Source: Streptomyces sp. A3M-1-3
GTDB lineage: Bacteria; Actinomycetota; Actinomycetes; Streptomycetales; Streptomycetaceae
DNA: 64,000 nt
Reading direction: 5' to 3'
NCBI RefSeq assembly: GCF_024213665.1
Contig: NZ_JANAVP010000012.1
Coordinates: 62,001-126,000 of the forward strand
The position numbers were made by a program, and so were the translations under genes. A model generated the notes under the pieces. The model was not told the DNA's origin and did not search any database. It saw only the letters and a list, made by a program, of their open reading frames with translations. Within the stretch, counting starts at the first letter, position 1. Every line of letters begins with the position of its first letter. Positions 33,162 to 42,030 of this stretch are shown here, piece by piece.

Positions 33162-34771
33162 AGGTAGTCCTCCGCCGTCACGGGGTCGGGCATCGTTGCG
33201 GGATCGGCGGGCGTCCCGGTTGTCTCGACTGAGGCGGTGCGCGGACCGCCGTGGGTCCACGGCGTGTCCTCGGGGTCGGGCAGCTTCGGCCCGCCGCGCC
33301 GGTCGTGCTCGAAGAGCGTCCAGCACAGCCGCTCGCCCTTCTCCGGTACGGAACCGGGCGCCGGATCCTTGCCGCGCCCCATCTTGTCGGTGAGCTGAAC
33401 GACCAGGACGCCCTCGCCCTCGTAACGGACGAACTCCGCGGTCTGCGGGCGTCCGTCCAGCGAGCGGAAGACCTTGGTGCGCTCGCCGAGGTGCGGCCGG
33501 TCGTCCGTACGGCAAGTGACCAGGGGGCGCGGGCTCGGCCGCTTGGAGTCGCTCCACGCCATGACGACCTCGGTCACCTCACCCGCGAACGCCTCGCCGG
33601 CCAGCCGCCGCGCCGCCATCACCAGCGGATCGTCGAGGGCCTCCTGCGCCTCCAGCTGTGCCTGCGCGGTCTCCCGCGCGGCCAGCTTCTGCGCGGCGGT
33701 CACCGCGTCGTCGCGGCGGGGCTGCGGCGGCTCGCCGGCGCGCACGCGGTCGCGGTGGCCGGTGAACGACCACCGGTCCCGGGTCCAGCGCTCCTCGGTA
33801 CGGCTGCCGCCGGGAAGCTCGCGCAGCAGATCCAGCCCGTGCCACACGGCGTCCCAGGTCGGCCGCATCCGGCTCTCGACCAGGTCCCGGATGTCCCGCT
33901 CGGCGGCCGTGAGCTGCGTGAGCTGTGCGGGTGTGGCGGACCCGCCGCCGTCCCGCACCGCCGCGCGCGCCCGGTCGTACCGGGACATCGCGGGGGCCAG
34001 CAGCCGGTTGTCGAACGCCGGGTCGGTCGCCGGTCCGGCCGGCGGGCACACCAGCTGCCCGTCCCGGTCCCGGTCCAGCTCCGCCCGTAGTGCCGCCTCG
34101 GCGCCGGACTCTCCGTCAGGCGGGTCGATCCAGGCGAGCAGCGCCCCGAGGTGCTGGTCCTCGAGGTTGCTCTGCCCGGTCGCCCAGTGCCGGCCCAGCA
34201 GTTCGGTGGCCGCGAGCAGCAGCGAGGAGCCGGGCACCCGCGCGCGCTCGCCGAAGTGGGTGAACCAGCGGCCGAGCAGCGGGACGCGCGGTGGCGCCGG
34301 ATACGGCGTGTCGGGGTCCTGCTCGGCGGTCCGCCGGAACCGCATGGAGCGCCCCAGCAGCCGGACGAACTCGACGCCCGCCCGGCTCGGCACGATCAGC
34401 TGCGGAGCGTCCGAGCACAGCTCGACCTCCACCTTCACGCGCTTGCCGGTTTCGGCGTCGGCCTCGGTGCGCTCGGCGGGTTCGACGACGTCCGCGTACC
34501 CGTCGATGTACGGCAGTACGGACTCGGCCAGCTCGGCGAGGAACGCGAACCGCAGATCCCGGTCGCGCGGCTGCGGCACGACCAGCAGCCGCGGTGCGTC
34601 GCGGTCGGTCCCCACCAGCGCCCCCAGCGGCGCACCCGTCTCACCGGCGGTGGTCAGCGGTACGAGGACGAGCGGGCGGTCGGTGAGATGCCGGTGGCGC
34701 ACGGTCGCGGCGGGCTGCGCCCGTCCGCTCCGCACGGCCTCCAGCCGAGCGAGGGTATGGATCAGCGACAT
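33158..34771 (-). CDS. Uncharacterised 537-residue protein in the nuclease-helicase operon
   Basis: I do not recognise a family. The protein is soluble, mixed alpha/beta, without a P-loop, signal peptide or transmembrane helix. Notable stretches are VLVPLTTAGETGAPLGALVG near the start, a helical Arg/Ala/Glu-rich middle (TAAQKLAARETAQAQLEAQEALD trimmed here to its sense) and a C-terminal beta-rich part with VLVVQLTDKMGRGKDPAPG. ATG 34771 has GAGG seven bases upstream. It overlaps the nuclease stop by ten bases and the helicase start by four, so all three products are probably made in fixed ratio and may form one complex. A linker or DNA-binding subunit is the simplest guess. Confidence 0.7.
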   Translation of the reverse strand: MSLIHTLARLEAVRSGRAQPAATVRHRHLTDRPLVLVPLTTAGETGAPLGALVGTDRDAPRLLVVPQPRDRDLRFAFLAELAESVLPYIDGYADVVEPAERTEADAETGKRVKVEVELCSDAPQLIVPSRAGVEFVRLLGRSMRFRRTAEQDPDTPYPAPPRVPLLGRWFTHFGERARVPGSSLLLAATELLGRHWATGQSNLEDQHLGALLAWIDPPDGESGAEAALRAELDRDRDGQLVCPPAGPATDPAFDNRLLAPAMSRYDRARAAVRDGGGSATPAQLTQLTAAERDIRDLVESRMRPTWDAVWHGLDLLRELPGGSRTEERWTRDRWSFTGHRDRVRAGEPPQPRRDDAVTAAQKLAARETAQAQLEAQEALDDPLVMAARRLAGEAFAGEVTEVVMAWSDSKRPSPRPLVTCRTDDRPHLGERTKVFRSLDGRPQTAEFVRYEGEGVLVVQLTDKMGRGKDPAPGSVPEKGERLCWTLFEHDRRGGPKLPDPEDTPWTHGGPRTASVETTGTPADPATMPDPVTAEDYL

Positions 34772-35946
34772 CCGGCAGCCTCACGTTCGGGGCGGGGCGT
34801 GCCGGCGTCGGGGGCGGTGGTCAGTGCCCCGGCTCGTAGCGCCGCCGCTCGGCGCAGGGCGGCCACGGTGGGGTCCGTGGCGTCGTACGCCTCGCCTTCC
34901 GCGGCGGCCAGCACCGCGCCGATCGTGGTCAGGCCGCCCAGCTCGCCGCGCACCCCGCGCCCGAGCGCCTCCACGGCGCCCGCGGCGCGGGCCCGCTCCC
35001 GGCAGTGGAACGCCAGCTCGCACGCGGCCAGGCACTCCGGTGCGTATGCGGCGCCGACCGATTCGACCGCGGCCGTCAGCTCCTCGGCCGGCCGCTCCAG
35101 GTCGAACGTGGCGCCCTCGGGCAGCGCGGCGGCGATGTCCTCGACGCGGGTCAGCCGGGCCAGCTGTCTGCGGGTGACCGAGAGCTGCTTGCGTACGTCG
35201 ACGACCGACGCGGTCGGCAGGTTGGAGAAGTCCTTCGGGCAGACCAGCAGCACCGAGTGGTTCACGGCGGCCCCGTCGAGCCGGTCGGCGACCCGCTCCA
35301 GCGCCAGTACGTACACCGCGGCCTGCCGGGCCGCCGCGCCGACCTTCGCCGCGTCCGCCGAGTCGTCGATCATCGGGAACGACTTGATCTCGACGACCGT
35401 CCACCGGCCGTCCGGCTGCACGATCACCGCGTCCGGCTCCAGATACGCGGGCGAGCCCGCCACCGCCAGGGCCAGCATCGGGTGGTCGAGCACCGACCAC
35501 CTGCCGGCGGCCGTCGCCTCGCGCAGGGCCAGCGCGGTACGGGCCGCGCGGCCCTCGGGACCGGCCGCGGACAGGTCGGGGACGGCCACCTCATCGGCGG
35601 CGGGCGCCTCGAAGCCGGTGCGCTCGCACCACAGCCGCAGCAGCTCCGTGCCGCCGTCCGCCTTGACCTTGGCCTCGAAGGCGTTGCCCCGGACGAACGC
35701 GAACTGCGACTGGCCGAAGGCGGAAGGGGAGCCGAGCGCCGCGGCGAGCGCGGCCTTGTCCACCCCGGCCCCGTCCAGCAGCGCGCGGCGCTCACACCCG
35801 GGGTTGGCGGCGAGGGCCGCGAGCGCGCGGGCGTCGAGCGGATGCGGCGGTACGGCCGGGCCGCGCAGCTCAGCGAGCCGCTGCCGGAGTGCCGTCGGCG
35901 GCGTCGGCGTCGGCGGAGGAGGTCCGCTGTCCAGGGAATCGCTCAC
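34762..35946 (-). CDS. Cas4/RecB-like PD-(D/E)XK nuclease with Fe-S cysteines
   Basis: 394 residues from GTG 35946 (earlier GTG and TTG starts to 35976 are possible). The nuclease core reads LEPDAVIVQPDG then WTVVEIKSFPM: Asp 172 of the PD and Glu 186-x-Lys 188. It is followed by the RecB-type QxxxY motif in RQAAVYVLAL (Gln 208, Tyr 212). A Cys at position 51 (NPGCERR) and a C-terminal set CLAACELAFHC (C-x3-C-x5-C, positions 305, 309, 315) flank the core, the layout of the Fe-S staple in Cas4, AddB and Dna2-type nucleases. No cas1/cas2 or CRISPR array is nearby, so a CRISPR role is not indicated. Confidence 0.78.
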   Translation of the reverse strand: MSDSLDSGPPPPTPTPPTALRQRLAELRGPAVPPHPLDARALAALAANPGCERRALLDGAGVDKAALAAALGSPSAFGQSQFAFVRGNAFEAKVKADGGTELLRLWCERTGFEAPAADEVAVPDLSAAGPEGRAARTALALREATAAGRWSVLDHPMLALAVAGSPAYLEPDAVIVQPDGRWTVVEIKSFPMIDDSADAAKVGAAARQAAVYVLALERVADRLDGAAVNHSVLLVCPKDFSNLPTASVVDVRKQLSVTRRQLARLTRVEDIAAALPEGATFDLERPAEELTAAVESVGAAYAPECLAACELAFHCRERARAAGAVEALGRGVRGELGGLTTIGAVLAAAEGEAYDATDPTVAALRRAAALRAGALTTAPDAGTPRPEREAAGCR

Positions 35947-36739
35947 CCGCGGAAGTCTCGCATCCACCACTGACAATCGGGGATGGGACAGCTGTGATCC
36001 GGGACCGGGTCCGGATCCGGTCGGCGAGCCGCATCGCGGGCCGGGCCAGCAGCAGGCCCAGCCCCATCACGGCCGCGCCGGCGACGGCGTCCAGGAAGTA
36101 GTGGTTGGCCGTCCCCATCACCACGAGGACGGTGAGCAGCGGGTACGCGACACCGGCCGCCCTCGCAGTCGGCGTCCGCCCGTGCCGCCAGAGCATCACG
36201 CCGCACCACAGCGCCCAGCCGACGTGCAGGCTCGGCATCGCCGCGTACTGGTTGGTCATGCCGCCCAGCCCGCGCGGGGCGCTCGCCTCGCCGCCCCACC
36301 AGCCGTACGAGCTGTACTGCGCCATCGTGTCGACGAAGCCGTGGCCCGCGGCCAGCAGCCGGGGCGGGCAGGTCGGCAGCAGCGTGAAGCCGGCCAGGCC
36401 GAGGACGGTGGAGACCATGAGCCAGGTCCGGGCGGCGCGGTAGTGCGCGGGGCGGCGCCGGAACAGCCAGACGAGGAGGGCGGGGGTCACCAGGTAGTGC
36501 AGGGTGGCGTACGCGAAGTCGGCCGGAATGCCCAGCCAGGCGTGGTCGGTGAAGAGGCGGTTGAGGGGGTGCTCGGCGTTGAGCCGGAAGAACTTCTCGA
36601 CCCGCAGTATCGCGAGGCCGTGGTCGACGGCGGTGGAGACATCGCCTCGGACGAGCAGCCGTCCGCCGGAGTAGGCGGCGTACACGACACCGATCAGCAG
36701 CAGCTCGGCCCACCAGCGCGGCCGGGTGCGGATCACCAT
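35870..36739 (-). CDS. PAP2-family membrane phosphatase (inositol-phosphoceramide-synthase-like)
   Basis: A 289-residue integral membrane protein with about six helices. PAP2 motifs are AAMPSLHVGWALW (SxxxH) and GTANHYFLDAVAGAAV (HxxxD), with the variant first motif seen in the PAP2_3/AUR1-like subgroup. It dephosphorylates or transfers lipid phosphates at the outer membrane face. ATG 36739 has GGGGG upstream. The last 77 bases overlap the start of the nuclease gene in another frame on the same strand, an unusually long same-strand overlap, with a C-terminal tail rich in Ala, Asp and Gly. Confidence 0.82.
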   Translation of the reverse strand: MVIRTRPRWWAELLLIGVVYAAYSGGRLLVRGDVSTAVDHGLAILRVEKFFRLNAEHPLNRLFTDHAWLGIPADFAYATLHYLVTPALLVWLFRRRPAHYRAARTWLMVSTVLGLAGFTLLPTCPPRLLAAGHGFVDTMAQYSSYGWWGGEASAPRGLGGMTNQYAAMPSLHVGWALWCGVMLWRHGRTPTARAAGVAYPLLTVLVVMGTANHYFLDAVAGAAVMGLGLLLARPAMRLADRIRTRSRITAVPSPIVSGGCETSAGERFPGQRTSSADADAADGTPAAAR

Positions 36740-36891
36740 CGTCAACCCCCCTCGATCAACTGTACGGTGTATGTGAACCGCCGTACGGGTAGGGAGACGT
36801 GGCGATCCACCGTGGGGTTGCCTGTCGTTCACATGCGCGATGATGGAGATCAAGCACGCCCCGCACCCCGCGCACCCCGGGAGACACCGCC

Positions 36892-37491
36892 ATGGCACCC
36901 CGCATCCTGCTGGCCCGGCACGGACAGACCGCCTGGTCGCTGGCCGGGAAACACACCGGCCGGACGGACATCCCGCTCCTGGACGAGGGCCGGAGCGGCG
37001 CGAAGCTGCTGGGGGAGCGACTTCACCGGGCGTCGCCGTGGTCGGGACTGCCCGGCGTCGAAGTCCGTACCAGCCCCCTCCTCAGGGCTCGCGACACCTG
37101 CGAGCTGGCCGGCTTCGGCGACCGGGCGGAGGAGTGGGACGCCCTGATGGAGTGGGACTACGGCGCGTACGAGGGCCTGGACCCGGGCGAGATCAAGGCC
37201 CTGCGGCCCGACTGGTTCATCTGGCGCGACGGGGTCCCGGAGGGGGAGACGCTGGCCGAGGTCGGCGCCCGCGCGGACGAGGTCGTGGCCTGGGCCCGCT
37301 CGGCGGACCGCGACGTCCTGGTCTTCGCGCACGGCCACATCCTGCGGGTACTGGGCGCGCGCTGGCTGGGCCTGGCCCCGTCCTTCGCGGCCCGCATCCG
37401 CCTGGACCCGACGTCACTGTCGGTCCTGGGCTGGGCGTACGGCGACCCGGCAGTGGAACGCTGGAACGACACGGCCCACCTGGAATCCTGA
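36892..37491 (+). CDS. Histidine phosphatase family protein
   Basis: A 199-residue phosphoglycerate-mutase-like phosphatase. The phospho-histidine motif [11 protein letters not shown] is at the N-terminus, the second-half Arg lies in [16 protein letters not shown], the acid in [15 protein letters not shown] and the second His in [15 protein letters not shown]. Cytosolic, substrate unknown. ATG 36892 has GGGAGA upstream. It is divergent from the PAP2 gene with 152 bases between them. Confidence 0.88.
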   Translation: MAPRILLARHGQTAWSLAGKHTGRTDIPLLDEGRSGAKLLGERLHRASPWSGLPGVEVRTSPLLRARDTCELAGFGDRAEEWDALMEWDYGAYEGLDPGEIKALRPDWFIWRDGVPEGETLAEVGARADEVVAWARSADRDVLVFAHGHILRVLGARWLGLAPSFAARIRLDPTSLSVLGWAYGDPAVERWNDTAHLES

Positions 37492-37562
37492 CGTTCCCGT
37501 CCCCGAGTCGCTGTGACTCGCCCGGCGAGCGGCGCGCGGCGCCGCATCCACCGGCCCCGCCG

Positions 37563-38912
37563 TCACGCCGGCGTCGGCGCCGATGCCGCGTGGCGGGTCA
37601 GGAACTCCGCGACGTCCGGCGACCGGCGGTGCGGGAGCAGCACCCGTGCAGTGCCCGCCAGCATCGTCTGGACCCGGGACGACTGGACTTCGTCCAGCAG
37701 ATCCAGCACCCGCTGCCCCGCCGAGGCCGCGTCGTCCGGCTCGCCCGCACGGGCAAGGTCGTCGGCCAGTTCCGACGTGTAGAGCGCGACATTGCGGGCG
37801 AAATGCGGGTCCTGCAAAGCCGCCGCCCGCCGCGCGTGGCGCGCGGCCCGTGGCCAGTCCCCGAGCGCGGACCAGCACTGCGCCTCCAACGCCTCCAGCT
37901 CGGCGTCGCCGAAGAAGGACATCCACTCGGGATCGGCGTCACAGGGCCCGCGCCCGAACAGGGTGTGGGCCCGCCCCAGCGCCTCCTCGCACCCGGTGCG
38001 GTCGCCGAGCCCCGCCCACCCGCCGGCCTCCCGGAGCGTGAGCAGCGTGAGCAGCCGGGCGGAGCCCAGGTGCCGGGCCGCCCGCTGGCCGGCCTGGGCT
38101 GCACGTACCGCCTCACGCGGCCGCCCCGCGTCCCGTGCGAGGAAGGCGGTGTTGCAGAAGGCATGCGCCTCCAGGGCCGGGTCGCCGGAGACCCGCGCGG
38201 TGGCGAGCGCCTCCGCGTAGTGCGAGCGGGCATCGTCGAAGCGGCCGGAGTCGTGCGCCAGCCAGCCGACGGAGATGGCCAGTTCGCCCGCGCCGGCGTG
38301 CAGCCGGTCAGTCGTGGACTGGCGTACGGCGTCGGCGTCGAGCAGCGCGTACGCGGTGCGCAGCGGCTGCGCGGCGCGTCTGTAGAGGCCGTCGGCACCG
38401 TGCCGGTCGTCGAGCAGCCGGATCTGCCGTACGGCTTCCTCGACGGCGGTGGCCTCGGCCTCGCCGACCCGGTGGGCGACGCGGCGGCCGTCGCCGCCGA
38501 GGGAGGCCAGTGCGGGGCCGAGCCCCAGGGACGCGGCTGCCACGGTGGCGGATCCGCCGGTCATGAACGCGCGACGCAGCACGTCGCTCTCCTTGGTGCA
38601 ACTGACGAACAGGGGAACAGAGGGAGCCGGCGGCACCGGGCGCGGGCCCCGGCCGCGTACCGCCTCGCGGGCCGCGAAGCCCAGGTCGGTCAGCGTCCGG
38701 CCGGGGAACATGTGCAGGAACACCCGCTCGTACGCGTAGTTGGGGCAGCGGATCTCGCCGGCCTCCACCCGCCCGATGTAGCGCGCGTCGCACGCGACCG
38801 TCTCGCCGATCTCCCGGGCCGCCCTGCGCACCGCCGCCGCGAACTCGCCGGGTGAGCGCTGTCCGCGCAACAAGCGGAACGCAAGGTTCGGTGACGGGAG
38901 TGTCGACGCCAT
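37563..38912 (-). CDS. NsdA-like helix-turn-helix/TPR regulator
   Basis: A 449-residue cytosolic protein. The N-terminal helix-turn-helix region FAAAVRRAAREIGETVAC, then DARYIGRVEAGEIRCPNYAY and RVFLHMFPGRTLTDLGF, closely matches what I recall of NsdA, a negative regulator of sporulation and antibiotics in Streptomyces. The remainder is a string of helical TPR-like pairs (HSGRFDDARSHYAEALATAR type, ALGDWPRAARHARRAAAL). No kinase or enzyme motif. ATG 38912 (MASTLPSPNLAFRLL) has AGAGG upstream. This is probably a paralogue of NsdA rather than NsdA itself, since the canonical gene lies elsewhere in S. coelicolor. Confidence 0.72.
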   Translation of the reverse strand: MASTLPSPNLAFRLLRGQRSPGEFAAAVRRAAREIGETVACDARYIGRVEAGEIRCPNYAYERVFLHMFPGRTLTDLGFAAREAVRGRGPRPVPPAPSVPLFVSCTKESDVLRRAFMTGGSATVAAASLGLGPALASLGGDGRRVAHRVGEAEATAVEEAVRQIRLLDDRHGADGLYRRAAQPLRTAYALLDADAVRQSTTDRLHAGAGELAISVGWLAHDSGRFDDARSHYAEALATARVSGDPALEAHAFCNTAFLARDAGRPREAVRAAQAGQRAARHLGSARLLTLLTLREAGGWAGLGDRTGCEEALGRAHTLFGRGPCDADPEWMSFFGDAELEALEAQCWSALGDWPRAARHARRAAALQDPHFARNVALYTSELADDLARAGEPDDAASAGQRVLDLLDEVQSSRVQTMLAGTARVLLPHRRSPDVAEFLTRHAASAPTPA

Positions 38913-39181
38913 GGCCGGGCCTCTCTGGCAAATCTGGCGAAGCGTGCTGCGGTGCGCTGCCTGTGCCCGAGGGGCCGGCGCGCAAAAACGTACCGCCTGT
39001 GACGGAGTGCTCACGTGGTGTTTGGCTACAAACCGGATATCTCACCCACGATCCGCCATGAACTGCCATCCTTTGCGGCGGCATCCCACCACACCTGTTG
39101 ACGTCGTCCCGCGTTGAACCATGCGGAGTGGGAGGCGGCTCCCATCCCGGACGAGGAGGGGTTCCCTTGTTGGAGGCCGGC

Positions 39182-39667
39182 ATGGAGACCAGCGGCTCGA
39201 GCACTGTCACCGCTACGCACAGGCCCACTCAGGAGGCCGGCGCCATGCCGGACGTCCTGGACATCTCGCACGGCGGCGCGGAGCCCTGCGACCTGGTGAC
39301 CGTTCCGGCCCGGCAGGGCCTGGAGGCGGTGGACATCCTGCGGCGCGGGACGGATCCGGCCGCTGTCGGTCCTGTACTGCACGACGGCACGTGCGACACC
39401 CTCGGCTTCCTGGTGCCCCCCGGCACCGCCGACGCCTGGGACCTGCCGGGCAGCGCCTGTACGCAGACGTCCGGGCGCGGGCTGCGACTTGACGTCGGTG
39501 GCGCGACCGGCGCTCCGGAGACCCCCCTCGCCCCCGCGCCCCTGGTCGCCGGCACCGGCTGGCTGCTGCCTCCCGGCAGCGCGGACCCGGTCACCGACCC
39601 TGCCGTGCTGCGGGCCGCTCTGGGCGAGGCGGCCCGGCTGATCGAGGCCGCTGACAGCTGCCGCTAG
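39182..39667 (+). CDS. Conserved hypothetical protein
   Basis: 161 residues from ATG 39182, which has GGAGG five bases upstream; an earlier in-frame start lacks a ribosome site. The sequence is hydrophobic/acidic without a membrane helix: AEPCDLVTVPARQGLEAVDI, GTCDTLGFLVPPGTADAWDL and VAGTGWLLPPGSADPVTDP. The last two stretches resemble the C-terminal half of the prim-pol-like protein family seen at 30609-31262, but without recognised catalytic residues. It is divergent from the NsdA-like gene. Function unknown. Confidence 0.6.
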   Translation: METSGSSTVTATHRPTQEAGAMPDVLDISHGGAEPCDLVTVPARQGLEAVDILRRGTDPAAVGPVLHDGTCDTLGFLVPPGTADAWDLPGSACTQTSGRGLRLDVGGATGAPETPLAPAPLVAGTGWLLPPGSADPVTDPAVLRAALGEAARLIEAADSCR

Positions 39668-39725
39668 CTGCCGCCGGCCGCTGCCCGCTGAGCGCGCAAG
39701 GGTCCGCAGCCTGAATAATGGCCAG

Positions 39726-40595
39726 GTGGCGAAGGACAGACGGCGCGGTGGGCGCGGGCGTACCCCCGAAGCCGTCGTCGAGCAGGTGGACGGCGGTCTC
39801 GCCGAGCTGATACCGGACCCTGAGCGGTCCCGGGGCTGGACGCTGCTGGTGGACGGCGCGCCCCAGTCGCATGTGGACCTCGACGATCCCGCGTATCTCG
39901 ACTTCGCGTACCAGCGCCGGATCGGGCACATCGCCGACCTCGTCGCCCCGCCGAAGCAGCCGCTGCGCGTCGTGCACCTCGGCGGCGGCGCCTTCACCCT
40001 CGCCCGCTACATCGCGGCCACCCGCCCCCGCTCCACCCAGCAGATCGTCGAACTGGACGCGGCCCTCGTCCAACTGGTCCGCCGCGAGCTGCCGTTGGAC
40101 GCCAACGCCCGGATACGGGTCCGCTCCACCGATGCCCGGGCCGGGCTCGCCAAGGTGCCGGACGGCTGGGCGGACCTGGTGATAGCGGACGTGTTCAGCG
40201 CCGCCCGTACCCCCGCTCATCTCACCAGTACGGAATTCCTCGACGAGGTGCGCCGGGTCCTGGCGCCCACCGGCTGGTACGCCGCCAATCTCGCCGACGG
40301 CCCGCCGCTCACCCATCTGCGCGGCCAGATCGCCACCGCCGCCGCACGCTTCCCGGAACTCGCCCTGGCCGCCGACCCGGTGGTGTTCCGCGGCCGCCGA
40401 TTCGGCAACGCCGTACTGCTGGCCGCCGACCGGGAACTGCCGGTCGCGGAGCTGACCCGCCGGGTCGCGAGCGACCCGCACCCCGGCCGGGTCGAACACG
40501 GCCGGGCCCTCGCGGACTTCACCGGCGGAGCGGCCGTGGTCTCCGACGCGGACGCGGCGCCGTCACCGGCGCCGCCGCCCTCGGTGTTCCGGTAG
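39726..40595 (+). CDS. Spermidine-synthase-like methyltransferase-fold protein
   Basis: A 289-residue protein with the aminopropyltransferase/methyltransferase Rossmann core: RVVHLGGGAFTLARYI (nucleotide loop), IVELDAALVQLVRREL (acidic loop) and WADLVIADVFSAART. The substrate signature of true spermidine synthases is not evident, so it belongs to the spermidine-synthase-like group common in actinomycetes, of unknown acceptor. GTG 39726 is the first plausible start and gives a basic N-terminus. It lies 58 bases after the preceding gene on the same strand. Confidence 0.75.
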   Translation: MAKDRRRGGRGRTPEAVVEQVDGGLAELIPDPERSRGWTLLVDGAPQSHVDLDDPAYLDFAYQRRIGHIADLVAPPKQPLRVVHLGGGAFTLARYIAATRPRSTQQIVELDAALVQLVRRELPLDANARIRVRSTDARAGLAKVPDGWADLVIADVFSAARTPAHLTSTEFLDEVRRVLAPTGWYAANLADGPPLTHLRGQIATAAARFPELALAADPVVFRGRRFGNAVLLAADRELPVAELTRRVASDPHPGRVEHGRALADFTGGAAVVSDADAAPSPAPPPSVFR

Positions 40596-40609
40596 GCGCG
40601 AATCCGCGG

Positions 40610-41188
40610 TCAGCGCTCGTAGGTCTCGACGAGCGGCGGGTGGTCGTGCCAGGTGCAGAAGACCGAGAGTTCGCGGCCGTCCCGGGTGAACGTGACCCTG
40701 ATCCAGGTGGGCTGCTTCCAGACCTGCATCTGCCAGCCGGCCGAGGGCGTCGCCGAGACCAGTTCGGCCGAGGTGTCGCCGAGATCGAAGACGACCCTGC
40801 CGCCGTCGACCGTGTAGCCCTTCACATTTCCGGCGGATGCGGAGCCGGAGCCGGGCCCTGAGCCGGAGCCTGAGCCTGAGCCGGACGTGCCGGGGCCGCT
40901 CGGCGGCGTGGAGTTGGAAGCGCCGCGGCTCGGCCTGCCGGACGGTTTGCCGTCCGGAGTGGTCGGCGGCTCACCGGACTTGTCCGGCGAAGCGGATGTT
41001 TCCGGGCGTTGCGTGGCGGAGGAGAGCGGCGCCGGGGTCTTCCTGGCGGCTTCGGCGCTGATGGGGAGGGCGCGCGGCCGGTCGTACGCCGTGCCCGCCA
41101 TGACCGTGTGGACGCCCCACCACGACAGCGTGACCGCCGCGCCCGTGGCGAGCGACCAAGCCAAGCCGTGTACGAGTCCTCGTTGCAT
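40610..41188 (-). CDS. Membrane-anchored extracellular protein with Ser/Gly/Pro linker
   Basis: 192 residues. One N-terminal transmembrane helix (HGLAWSLATGAAVTLSWWGVH) is followed by a low-complexity Pro/Ser/Gly segment (about residues 45-115, including SGSGSGSGPGSGSAS) and a C-terminal domain of ~70 residues (VDGGRVVFDLGDTSAELVSA, WIRVTFTRDGRELSVFCTWH). ATG 41188 begins the helix. It is divergent from the response regulator gene, so it could be co-regulated with it. No family recognised; possibly a sensor accessory or surface protein. Confidence 0.62.
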   Translation of the reverse strand: MQRGLVHGLAWSLATGAAVTLSWWGVHTVMAGTAYDRPRALPISAEAARKTPAPLSSATQRPETSASPDKSGEPPTTPDGKPSGRPSRGASNSTPPSGPGTSGSGSGSGSGPGSGSASAGNVKGYTVDGGRVVFDLGDTSAELVSATPSAGWQMQVWKQPTWIRVTFTRDGRELSVFCTWHDHPPLVETYER

Positions 41189-41328
41189 CGCGGGCCATAC
41201 TGCCCCACCCGTCCCATCCGTGTCGCGCGGGGACCCGGAGTGGCCGGAGGGGGGCGGGCGGTCCGGGGCCTGTGCCGCCGTGTGCCGCCCTGTGCCCGGC
41301 ATCCCCCCTATGGCGTACGGTGCCGCCC

Positions 41329-42030
41329 ATGGCAAGTGTGCTCGTGGTCGAGGACGACCAGTTCGTGCGCTCCGCCCTCATCCGGCACCTGACCGAGGCC
41401 TCCCACATCGTGCGGAGCGTCGGTACGGCCCTGGAGGCGCTGCGGGAGGTCGCCCATTTCCGCTTCGACGTGGTCATTCTGGACCTTGGGCTGCCCGATC
41501 TCGACGGATCAGAGGCGCTGAAGATGCTGCGCGGCATCACCGACGTACCGGTGATCATCGCCACCGCGCGGGACGACGAGACCGAGATCGTACGGCTGCT
41601 GAACGACGGCGCCGACGACTACCTGACGAAGCCGTTCTCGGTGGAGCACCTGTCGGCGCGGATGGCGGCCGTACTGCGCCGGGCGCGCGCCGCCGCCGGC
41701 GCCGAACCGCCCTCGCGTGTCATCCAGGTCGGCGGGCTGTCCATCGATCCGCTGCGCAGGCAGGCCGAGCTGGACGGGACCGAACTGGACCTGACCCGGC
41801 GCGAGTTCGACCTGCTGGCGTTCCTCGCCGGGCGGCCGGGAGTGGTCGTACCGCGCAAGGAGCTGCTCGCCGAGGTGTGGCAGCAGTCGTACGGCGACGA
41901 CCAGACGATTGATGTGCATTTGTCCTGGCTGCGCCGGAAGCTGGGCGAGACGGCGGCCCGGCCGCGCTATCTGCACACGCTGCGGGGCGTGGGTGTGAAG
42001 CTGGAGCCGCCGCAGGGCGAGCGCTCATGA
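41329..42030 (+). CDS. OmpR-family response regulator
   Basis: 233 residues: receiver domain with the acidic pocket VVEDD, phospho-acceptor Asp52 (VVILDLGLPDLDG), Thr switch IIATARDD and Lys (LTKPFS), followed by an OmpR winged helix (LTRREFDLLAFLAGRPG, TIDVHLSWLRRKLGE, YLHTLRGVGVKLE). It activates or represses target promoters as a dimer on direct repeats. ATG 41329 is the first Met of the receiver. Its stop overlaps the sensor kinase start by four bases. Confidence 0.92.
   Translation: MASVLVVEDDQFVRSALIRHLTEASHIVRSVGTALEALREVAHFRFDVVILDLGLPDLDGSEALKMLRGITDVPVIIATARDDETEIVRLLNDGADDYLTKPFSVEHLSARMAAVLRRARAAAGAEPPSRVIQVGGLSIDPLRRQAELDGTELDLTRREFDLLAFLAGRPGVVVPRKELLAEVWQQSYGDDQTIDVHLSWLRRKLGETAARPRYLHTLRGVGVKLEPPQGERS

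Noticed and set aside
34762..35946. Assignment of the Fe-S nuclease as CRISPR Cas4
   Set aside because: No cas1, cas2 or repeat-spacer array is present anywhere in the window; the helicase partner points to a DNA repair or non-CRISPR role.
34151..37147. 998-residue plus-strand open frame
   Set aside because: It runs antisense across the nuclease, PAP2 and phosphatase genes, all of which have clear motifs; high-GC antisense frames of this length are common.
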